Part shown: piece after piece, positions 1 through 6,123 of the stretch
How the letters are laid out: every line of letters begins with the position of its first letter
How positions within the stretch are numbered: position 1 is the first letter of the stretch
Source of the DNA: an uncultured Solirubrobacterales bacterium
GTDB taxonomy: Bacteria > Actinomycetota > Thermoleophilia > Solirubrobacterales > Solirubrobacteraceae
Direction of reading: 5' to 3'
Length of the DNA: 12,115 nt
NCBI GenBank assembly: GCA_903959665.1
Contig: CAJBXY010000213.1
Coordinates: 1-12,115, forward strand
Notes under the pieces: model-generated
Told to the model about the DNA's origin: nothing
The model's database searches: none
Seen by the model: the letters and a program-made list of their open reading frames with translations, nothing else
Position numbers and translations under genes: made by a program

Positions 1-1
1 C

Positions 2-751
2 AAGGTCGCAGGTACGACCGAGGGGATCACGGCGCTGCAGATGGACATCAAGATCACGGGAGTGACCTTCGAGATCCTCAAGGACGCTTTGACGCAGGCC
101 AAGGAGGCCCGCCTCAACATCCTCGGTCAGATGGACGCCGTTATCTCAGGCCCGAGCGAAGAGATGTCTCCATACGCGCCGCGGATCATCCAGGTTCAGA
201 TCGACCCGTCGCAGATCGGCATGCTGATCGGCAAGGGCGGCGAGACGATTCGTGGGCTCGCAGAAGAGTTCGAATCGCAGATCGACGTCAACGACGAAGG
301 TCAGGTGCTGATCTACTCATCGAACGGTGAGCTCGGCGAGGCACTGCGCGATCGCATCACAACGATGATGAAAGAGGTCGAAGTCGGTGACGAGTTCACC
401 GGCAAGGTCGTCAAGACGACTACCTTCGGCGCCTTCATCGAACTTGCCAAGGGAACGGATGGGCTGCTCCACATCTCGAACGTCTCACCAGGTGAGCGCG
501 TCGAGAATGTTGATGACGTCCTCTCCCGCGGCGATGAGATTCAGGTCCGCGTCGTTGAGGTTGACCGTGAGCGTGGCCGGATTGGCCTGCGCCTCGCAGA
601 CGACCCATCGATTGCCGGCAAGAGCGCCGACGAACTGGCTGCGGCCACTTCCGGTGGCGGTGGCGGCGGACAACGCCGTGAGCGCAACGGTGGCGACGGC
701 GGCGGCTCAGACCGTCCCCGCCATCGCCGCGGTGGCCGCGACCGCGACTAA
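2..751 (+). CDS. pnp: Polyribonucleotide nucleotidyltransferase (PNPase), C-terminal part
   Basis: This is the 3' portion of the phosphorolytic 3'-to-5' exoribonuclease PNPase, a cytoplasmic trimeric enzyme of mRNA decay. The reading frame is open from base 2, so the gene begins outside the window. The first visible residues (GTTEGITALQMDIK) match the end of the second RNase PH core domain. A KH domain follows at about bases 185-365 with the RNA-binding GKGG loop (IGKGGETI). An S1 domain follows at about 385-605 with FTGKV, FGAFIEL and DGLLHIS motifs. The protein ends in a low-complexity tail rich in Gly and Arg (about 650-748). The stop is TAA at 749-751. The next gene, dapB, starts 9 nt downstream, so read-through transcription is likely. 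The identification is firm; the catalytic core itself is not visible here. Confidence 0.97.
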   Translation, partial: KVAGTTEGITALQMDIKITGVTFEILKDALTQAKEARLNILGQMDAVISGPSEEMSPYAPRIIQVQIDPSQIGMLIGKGGETIRGLAEEFESQIDVNDEGQVLIYSSNGELGEALRDRITTMMKEVEVGDEFTGKVVKTTTFGAFIELAKGTDGLLHISNVSPGERVENVDDVLSRGDEIQVRVVEVDRERGRIGLRLADDPSIAGKSADELAAATSGGGGGGQRRERNGGDGGGSDRPRHRRGGRDRD

Positions 752-760
752 GGGATCGGC

Positions 761-1444
761 ATGAGTAGCGACGGACCGGCATCAGCAACCCCGATCAGGG
801 TCGCCGTTGCCGGGGCCGCCGGCCGAATGGGCACGGCGGTCTGCGAAGCAGTTGAGGGCGCCGACGGGATGACGCTCGCCGGGCGCGCTGACCCCGCCTT
901 GGGTACGGCCGTGGCCGAGGTGCTAGCCGACGCTGACGTGCTGGTTGATTTTACGCAGCCTGAAAGCGCGCTCCCAAATGCGCGCGAAGCGGTTGCGGCC
1001 GGCGTTCACGTCGTCATTGGAACGACAGGGTTTGACCTCGCAGAGCTGGGCGGACTGAGCGGCGCCAACATTCTCGTCGCGCCGAACTTTGCGATTGGCG
1101 CCGTGCTGATGATGCGCTTTGCCGCTGAGGCTGCGGCGCTAATGCCGACGGCAGAGATCGTCGAACTCCACCACGACAAGAAGCTCGATTCGCCGAGCGG
1201 CACCGCTGCTCGCACCGCTGAGCTGATGAAGCAGTCGAGCGGTGAAGAGGTTCCTATCCACTCGGTTCGTCTGCCCGGACTCGTCGCCCACCAAGAGGTG
1301 ATTCTCGGTGGAACGGGGGAGACGCTGACAATTCGCCACGACGCGCTCGACCGTTCTTCCTTTATGCCAGGCGTCTTGCTGGCAATTCGCCGCGTCGGCG
1401 ACCTGCCTAGCTCGCCAGTCGTCGGTCTTGAGAACTTGCTGTGA
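761..1444 (+). CDS. dapB: 4-hydroxy-tetrahydrodipicolinate reductase
   Basis: DapB uses NAD(P)H to reduce the product of DapA in the diaminopimelate/lysine pathway, in the cytoplasm. The 227-residue protein has the Rossmann dinucleotide loop GAAGRMG at residues 18-24, DFTQPES near 63-69, GTTGF at 87-91 and APNFAIG at 107-113. The active-site signature ELHHDKKLDSPSGTA spans 135-149; by alignment from memory His137 and Lys141 correspond to E. coli His159 and Lys163. It is shorter than the E. coli enzyme (about 273 aa) and nearer to actinobacterial forms. The ATG at 761 is supported by AAGGGA at 750-755, 5 nt upstream. The last codons overlap the dapA start by 4 nt (GTGA), so the consecutive pathway enzymes are probably translationally coupled. 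Confidence 0.96.
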   Translation: MSSDGPASATPIRVAVAGAAGRMGTAVCEAVEGADGMTLAGRADPALGTAVAEVLADADVLVDFTQPESALPNAREAVAAGVHVVIGTTGFDLAELGGLSGANILVAPNFAIGAVLMMRFAAEAAALMPTAEIVELHHDKKLDSPSGTAARTAELMKQSSGEEVPIHSVRLPGLVAHQEVILGGTGETLTIRHDALDRSSFMPGVLLAIRRVGDLPSSPVVGLENLL

Positions 1445-2304
1445 GCGCTTCGCTGGGTTCAATCATCACTGCAATCGTCACTCCGTTCGATGCGCAGGGA
1501 CGCGTCGACGAGAGCGGCTTCGTAGAGCTGCTTGGCTATCTCGCTGCCAACGGCTCCGACGGGTTCGTCGTCTGCGGCACGACGGGGGAGGCGGCGACGC
1601 TCTCCGTTGACGAGCACCTTGGACTGATCGAACTGGCGGTCGCCAACAGGCCCGTCGGAACATCAATCATCGCCGGCGCGGGTTCAAACGACACCCGACA
1701 CGCTGTCGAGATGACTGAGCGCTCAACCGAGCTTGGCGCCGACGCAATTCTTTCCGTGACGCCGTACTACAACCGTCCAAACAGGCGCGGGATTGTCGCG
1801 CACTACGAGGAGGTCGTGAAGGCCACCGACAAGCCGATCATTCTTTACAACATCCCAAGCCGCACGGGGACCAACATTCCGAACGAGTTTCTCGCCGAGC
1901 TCGCACAGCTCGATCAGATTGAGTTCGTCAAGCAGGCCAACCCCGACGACGTTGCGCAGGTCGATGGGCTCGGGCTGTACGCCGGTAACGACGACATGCT
2001 CGCCGAGGTTCTTGAGCTCGGCGGACTCGGCGGGATCCTCGTCGCCAGCCATGTCGTTGGCCCGCAGATGCGGCAGATGGTCGAGCAGCCGGAGCTGCGC
2101 ACCGAGATAGACGCCAGCTTGGCTGAGATCTATGCCGCGCTTGGCGTCACAACAAACCCAATTCCCGTCAAAGCCGCGCTCTCACTGCTAGGCCTCCCAT
2201 CGGGTCCGCTGCGCCTCCCGCTCGTCGAGGCAAGCGCAGACGAGCGAGCCGTCGTCGAGGCGGCGCTGAACAACCTTGGATTACTAGAAGGAGATGGCCG
2301 CTGA
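1441..2304 (+). CDS. dapA: 4-hydroxy-tetrahydrodipicolinate synthase
   Basis: DapA condenses pyruvate with aspartate semialdehyde through a Schiff-base lysine, the first committed step to diaminopimelate and lysine. The 287-residue TIM-barrel protein shows GTTGE (Thr47/Thr48), PYYNRP (Tyr109/110), YNIPSRTG with Tyr136 and Arg141, and FVKQANPDD with the presumed catalytic Lys164. The usual IKEATGD context of that lysine is replaced by VKQANPDD, but the key residues are kept. AGNDD near 181-185 replaces the common SGDD. The start is GTG at 1441, overlapping the dapB stop; no strong ribosome site precedes it, which fits coupling to dapB. The stop TGA shares its A with the ATG of rnj. Related aldolases of this superfamily cannot be excluded by motif alone, but dapB beside it settles the role. 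Confidence 0.96.
   Translation: MSASLGSIITAIVTPFDAQGRVDESGFVELLGYLAANGSDGFVVCGTTGEAATLSVDEHLGLIELAVANRPVGTSIIAGAGSNDTRHAVEMTERSTELGADAILSVTPYYNRPNRRGIVAHYEEVVKATDKPIILYNIPSRTGTNIPNEFLAELAQLDQIEFVKQANPDDVAQVDGLGLYAGNDDMLAEVLELGGLGGILVASHVVGPQMRQMVEQPELRTEIDASLAEIYAALGVTTNPIPVKAALSLLGLPSGPLRLPLVEASADERAVVEAALNNLGLLEGDGR
2286..2293 (+). promoter_or_regulatory. Shine-Dalgarno site for rnj, inside the dapA 3' end
   Basis: AGAAGGAG lies 10 nt before the ATG at 2304, within the last codons of dapA. It is the strongest ribosome site in the window and fixes the rnj start. The TGATG stop/start overlap adds a re-initiation option. Confidence 0.8.
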
Positions 2305-3977
2305 TGGCCGATCAAACACTGCGAGTTCTGCCGCTTGGCGGGCTCGGTGAAATTGGAAAGAACATGACCGTCGTCGAGTACGACGGCAAGCTGCTGATCG
2401 TCGACTGCGGGGTTCGCTTCCCGACTGCTGAGATGGTCGGCATCGACCTCGTACTACCGGACTTCTCATACCTTGAGGGCCGCGTAGATGAGATCGAAGG
2501 GATCGTCATCACGCACGGCCATGAGGACCACCTAGGTGCGCTGCCGTGGATGCTGCGCGAGATGAGCCCGGAAGGCGAGTTGCCACCGCTCTTTGGGGCG
2601 CCGCTGACGATGGCGATGGCACGCTCGAAGCTCGACGAACACAAGATCAAGGAGATTGAGATTGACGACGTTCGCCCTGGCGATGAGATCGAGCTTGGGC
2701 CGTTCACCGTTGAGCTGATTCAGATGACGCACTCGATCCCTGACGCGATGGCGGTTGCGATCACGACCGATGCCGGAACGATGCTGATCACCGGCGACTA
2801 CAAGTTTGACCAAACTCCCGTTGATGGCCGCCCGGCTGATTTTGGTCGGCTCGCGCAGCTCGGCGCCGACGGTCTGCTCTTGCTCTGTGGCGACTCGACT
2901 AATGCCGACCGCCCCGGCTACTCGGAGAGCGAGGCCGGCGTTGGCCCCCACTTGGAGCAAGCGTTTGCAGCCTGCGAAGGGAGGATCATCGTTACCTGTT
3001 TCGCTTCCAACATTCACCGCGTCCAGCAGGTTGTGGATGCCGCCGAAGCGCTTGGCCGCAAGGTCGCGCTGGTCGGGCGCTCAATGGTGAAGAACACGAA
3101 CATCGGCCGCTCGCTCGGCCACATCGACTTTCCCGAAGGGATGCTCGTCAAGCCGCGCGCTCTCGAGAACCTTCCTGACGACGAGATCGTGATCATCTGC
3201 ACCGGCTCTCAAGGTGAACCGTTGAGCGCCCTGCGTCGGATGGCCTTCAGCGAACATCGGGAGGTTGAGCTCCGTCGCGGCGACACCGTGATCTTCAGCG
3301 CTACTCCGGTCCCAGGCAACGAGCGCGCGGTCTCCGAAACGATCGACCGCCTCTACCACATCGGTTGCACCGTGATGACGCCCCGCGACGCTCCGATTCA
3401 CGCCTCCGGCCACGGTTACGCAGAGGAAATCAAGTTGATGCTGAACCTAACGAAGCCAAAGTACGTGATGCCTTTCCACGGCGACTTCCAACGGCTGGAA
3501 CTTCACGGTCGGCTCGCGGAGGCCGTTGGCGTTGAGCCGGAACGGATCTTCAAGGGCGAGAACGGGCTTCCGCTCGAGATCAGCCCGAACGGCGCTCGTT
3601 TCGGCGAGCCGGTGTCGTCGGGGATGGTTTTCGTCGACGGCGTCGAGCTTGGCGAGGTCAACGAGGCGCCGCTGCGCGATCGGCGGATGCTGAGCGCCGA
3701 CGGAATCTTCGTCGTAGTCGCGACGATCTCGGCCGAGGACGGCTCCTCGGTCGCCGAGCCGGAGGTGATCTTCCGCGGCGTTCCTTTCCCCGAGGAAGCC
3801 AATCAGCTGCTCGATGAGGTGCGTGCCGGCGTTGAAGCAACGGTTGCCCGCGCGGCAAAGGAGTCGGTCAGCGAGATCGACGTGATCCAAGAGATGCTCC
3901 ACGATGATCTCGCGGCGCTTGTTTACGATCACCTGCGCCGCCGGCCGATGGTGCTGCCGGTTGTCGTTGAGGTTTAG
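2304..3977 (+). CDS. rnj: Ribonuclease J (metallo-beta-lactamase/beta-CASP RNase)
   Basis: RNase J is a zinc-dependent cytoplasmic endo- and 5'-to-3' exoribonuclease that matures rRNA and degrades mRNA in Gram-positive bacteria. The 557-residue protein carries the metal motif HGHEDHLGAL (His71, His73, Asp75, His76), His143 in MTHSIPDA, Asp165 in TGDYKFD, the beta-CASP motif SGHGYAEE with His370, and the C-terminal histidine of PFHGDF (His392). The C-terminal domain from about 450 is the usual RNase J tail. Length matches the family (about 550-560). The ATG at 2304 has a strong ribosome site and overlaps the dapA stop by 1 nt. The TAG at 3975-3977 overlaps the stop of the convergent kinase gene. 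dapA followed by an RNase J gene is a conserved Gram-positive arrangement. Only one copy is seen here. Confidence 0.96.
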   Translation: MADQTLRVLPLGGLGEIGKNMTVVEYDGKLLIVDCGVRFPTAEMVGIDLVLPDFSYLEGRVDEIEGIVITHGHEDHLGALPWMLREMSPEGELPPLFGAPLTMAMARSKLDEHKIKEIEIDDVRPGDEIELGPFTVELIQMTHSIPDAMAVAITTDAGTMLITGDYKFDQTPVDGRPADFGRLAQLGADGLLLLCGDSTNADRPGYSESEAGVGPHLEQAFAACEGRIIVTCFASNIHRVQQVVDAAEALGRKVALVGRSMVKNTNIGRSLGHIDFPEGMLVKPRALENLPDDEIVIICTGSQGEPLSALRRMAFSEHREVELRRGDTVIFSATPVPGNERAVSETIDRLYHIGCTVMTPRDAPIHASGHGYAEEIKLMLNLTKPKYVMPFHGDFQRLELHGRLAEAVGVEPERIFKGENGLPLEISPNGARFGEPVSSGMVFVDGVELGEVNEAPLRDRRMLSADGIFVVVATISAEDGSSVAEPEVIFRGVPFPEEANQLLDEVRAGVEATVARAAKESVSEIDVIQEMLHDDLAALVYDHLRRRPMVLPVVVEV

Positions 3978-5362
3978 CCGTGCTCGGCCGACGCTAGCGG
4001 CAGCCGCACGGTAAATCTTGCGCCCGGCTGGGCATCTTCAACGCTAACCGAGCCGCCGTGGGATTCGGCGACGGTTCGCACGATCGCCAAACCAAGGCCG
4101 GTCGAGCCGCCGTGGTCGCCGGATCGCCGGACGAAGCGCTCGAAGATCCGCGCCCGCTGTTCGGGCGGAATGCCAGGCCCGTCATCGCTGACGGTGAGCA
4201 GTGCTTCGCTTCCGTTGCGCTCGGCAACGATCGTCACCTTCGTCGCTGCCGGCGTGTGGCGGATAGCGTTTTCGATCAGGTTCAGCACCAGCCGGTGGAG
4301 CTCATCGCCGTCGCCATCGACGATCAGTGGCGCCGTGGCGTCGACGACGAGATCGTGGTCGCCGGCCAGTGCTGACGCTTCGGCTGTCGCTTCGTTGGCG
4401 ATCAGCGAAAGGTTTACCTTTTGGCGCACCACTGGTTGCTGATCGTCGCTGCGCGCCAGTAGCAGGAGGTCGGCGACGATTCTTCGCATCCGCTGGGAGC
4501 TGCGCAGGGCCGACGACGCGGCCTCCTGGCGGTCGCCCTCAAGGCTCTCAGAGAGCAGCTCAAGGTTGGCGAGGATGCTCGTCAGCGGTGTTCGCAGCTC
4601 GTGTGAGGCATCGGCGACAAACTCGCGTTGGCGGGCCAGCGCGCCCTCGGTCTCTCCGCGCGACGCCTCGAGCGCCGTGAGCATCTCATCGAAGGTGCGG
4701 GCCAGCTCAGCCACCTCATCGTCGGTCGGTGGTTCAGGAACGTGACGGTCAGGGTCGCGCGTGCGAGCGATCTCCTGCGCGGTGGCGGTTAGGTCGGTGA
4801 TCGGGCGCAGCGAGCGGCGCGCCAGCGCGAGCCCACCAAGCAGCGCCAGCAGCGAACCGCCGATGATGCCCGCGAGCAGCAGCAAGCGGAGCTGGTTAAC
4901 CGTCCGTCGCAGATCGGCAAGCGGTCTGGCGTATTCGATCCAGACCTGGAAGCGCAGGCCGCCAGCGTTCCCGCTGGCTAGCGAAGCCAAACGGGTTTCG
5001 ATTAGGTGACCGGCGTTCTCGGTCGTCCCCGCCTCGGTTGGCAGGCCAAGATCCGGTGCGCCGGGGGTTGAGCCACCGCGGACCGGCTCTCGGTTGCCCC
5101 AGAAAAGTCGAATCGCAGCGTTGTTCGGGGAGGCGTAAAGCTCCAGCGGCGGGTTGATTCGGAACTCACCCGACGCAGTTGGCGTGATCGTCAAGCGCTC
5201 CTCAAGGCGACGGGCGGCGTCGGCCGTATCGCGAACAAAGTCGGCGCGCAATCGCGAGGTCGTCAGCGAGCCGAAGATCGCGGCGAAGGCGCAGAGGATC
5301 AGGAACGTCAACCCTGCCGATACCAGAGCAAGGCGCCAGCGGATGCTAATCCGGTCAAACAC
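3974..5362 (-). CDS. Membrane sensor histidine kinase (HAMP, HisKA, HATPase)
   Basis: This is the sensor of an OmpR-type two-component system. From the chosen GTG start the protein has 462 residues. It has a membrane segment at about 8-32, an extracytoplasmic domain of about 120 residues with no motif I recognise, and a second membrane segment at about 157-181. HAMP follows at about 182-234, then the HisKA box DASHELRTP with phospho-acceptor His254. ATP-binding boxes are NLIENAIRH (Asn361, Asn365), DDGPGIP, RIFERFVR and GLGLAI near 422. The reading frame is open upstream to an ATG at 5524, but that would run 170 nt into the response-regulator gene. GTG at 5362-5360 gives only an 8-nt overlap with that gene's stop and places the first membrane helix correctly, so I prefer it. 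The stop TAA (3976-3974) overlaps the rnj stop by 4 nt. The signal sensed is unknown. Confidence 0.9.
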   Translation of the reverse strand: MFDRISIRWRLALVSAGLTFLILCAFAAIFGSLTTSRLRADFVRDTADAARRLEERLTITPTASGEFRINPPLELYASPNNAAIRLFWGNREPVRGGSTPGAPDLGLPTEAGTTENAGHLIETRLASLASGNAGGLRFQVWIEYARPLADLRRTVNQLRLLLLAGIIGGSLLALLGGLALARRSLRPITDLTATAQEIARTRDPDRHVPEPPTDDEVAELARTFDEMLTALEASRGETEGALARQREFVADASHELRTPLTSILANLELLSESLEGDRQEAASSALRSSQRMRRIVADLLLLARSDDQQPVVRQKVNLSLIANEATAEASALAGDHDLVVDATAPLIVDGDGDELHRLVLNLIENAIRHTPAATKVTIVAERNGSEALLTVSDDGPGIPPEQRARIFERFVRRSGDHGGSTGLGLAIVRTVAESHGGSVSVEDAQPGARFTVRLPLASAEHG

Positions 5363-6035
5363 GCAGCACGTATCCAACGCCGCGCACGGTGTGCAGCAGG
5401 CGGGCTTCACCGTCAGCCTCAAGCTTTCGGCGGATGTTGGAGACGAAGACCTCAATCGTGTTCGTGTCAGCGAACGGGTCGTAGCCCCAGACGTCCTCAA
5501 GCAGCTGTTGGCGGCTGATAACAACGCGCTGATTGAGCATCATGTACTCGAGCAGTTCGAACTCGCGCTGCGTCAGTTCGACTCGGCGGTCGCCACGCAA
5601 GACCTCGTAGCTATCCGGCTTCAGCACGAGATCCTCAAGGCTTAAGGCCGCGGTTCCCCGCGGCGGCCGGCGACGCAGGAGTGAGCGCAGACGGGCCAGT
5701 AGCTCGTCGCGCTCAAAAGGCTTGACGAGATAGTCGTCGGCGCCGGCGTCGAGCCCTTCTACCTTCGATTCGGTGGCGTCGCGTGCGGTCAGGACGAGAA
5801 TCGGAAGATCGCTGCGCTCTCTTAGCCGCCGCGCCACCTCGTTACCGTCGATCAGTGGCAGGCCAAGGTCGAGGATCACAACGTCGGGGTCGAAGCTCAC
5901 GGCAAGTTCAAGCCCTAGCGCGCCGTCGCCGGCGATCTCGGTCTTGTAGCCGTCAATTCGCAGCATCCGTTGGACGACTTCGGCGATCGCCTCGTCGTCT
6001 TCGATGATTAGTACCCGCGCAGCTCGAGAAGACAT
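5355..6035 (-). CDS. OmpR/PhoB-family response regulator
   Basis: This DNA-binding response regulator is the partner of the kinase encoded immediately downstream. The 226-residue protein has a receiver domain (about 7-120) with acidic residues Asp13/Asp14, phospho-acceptor Asp56 in VVILDLGLP, Thr83 in VLTARD and Lys105 in LVKPF. A winged-helix domain follows (about 130-226) with LTQREFELLEYM, VWGYDPFADTNTIEVFVSNIRRKLE and the terminal HTVRGVGYVLRV-type ending of the family. The ATG at 6035-6033 has no convincing Shine-Dalgarno sequence, but a TACTCT hexamer lies 9 nt upstream, so the mRNA may be almost leaderless. The pair reads against all neighbouring genes. The family is certain; the regulon and a specific name cannot be read from the sequence. 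Confidence 0.95.
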   Translation of the reverse strand: MSSRAARVLIIEDDEAIAEVVQRMLRIDGYKTEIAGDGALGLELAVSFDPDVVILDLGLPLIDGNEVARRLRERSDLPILVLTARDATESKVEGLDAGADDYLVKPFERDELLARLRSLLRRRPPRGTAALSLEDLVLKPDSYEVLRGDRRVELTQREFELLEYMMLNQRVVISRQQLLEDVWGYDPFADTNTIEVFVSNIRRKLEADGEARLLHTVRGVGYVLRV

Positions 6036-6123
6036 TGCCTAAGAAGAGTAGGACACTGGATTTACGGGAGCTAAAGGGAGATTGCGGTCGGTGTCGAAGA
6101 GGCTAGGCGTAGGAGATTGATCG
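6036..6123. promoter_or_regulatory. Divergent intergenic region between the response regulator and ftsK
   Basis: These 88 bp separate two divergent starts and must hold the promoter of the two-component operon and probably one for ftsK. On the minus strand TACTCT (6050-6045) is a possible -10 for the response regulator; only poor -35 matches such as TTAGCT lie upstream. Two GGGAG copies at 6066-6070 and 6076-6080 are exactly 10 nt apart. AGGAG at 6111-6115 is the ftsK ribosome site, 8 nt before its ATG. I could not assign a clear ftsK -10. The promoter assignments are inference. Confidence 0.45.

Noticed and set aside
2532..3017. 161-codon open frame antisense to rnj
   Set aside because: It mirrors a certain gene, its product looks like random Arg/Leu-rich translation, and long antisense frames are common in GC-rich coding DNA.
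3447..3932. 161-codon open frame antisense to the rnj 3' end
   Set aside because: No recognisable domain, no ribosome site evident, and rnj is unambiguous on the other strand.
4327..4680. 117-codon + strand frame inside the kinase gene
   Set aside because: Arg/Ala-rich shadow of the HisKA/HATPase coding sequence.
5363..5524. N-terminal extension of the kinase to an ATG at 5524
   Set aside because: It would be translated from the response-regulator coding sequence in another frame; the extra residues do not resemble a kinase N-terminus.
5154..5645. 163-codon + strand frame across the kinase/regulator junction
   Set aside because: Lies opposite two well-supported genes and shows no family motifs.
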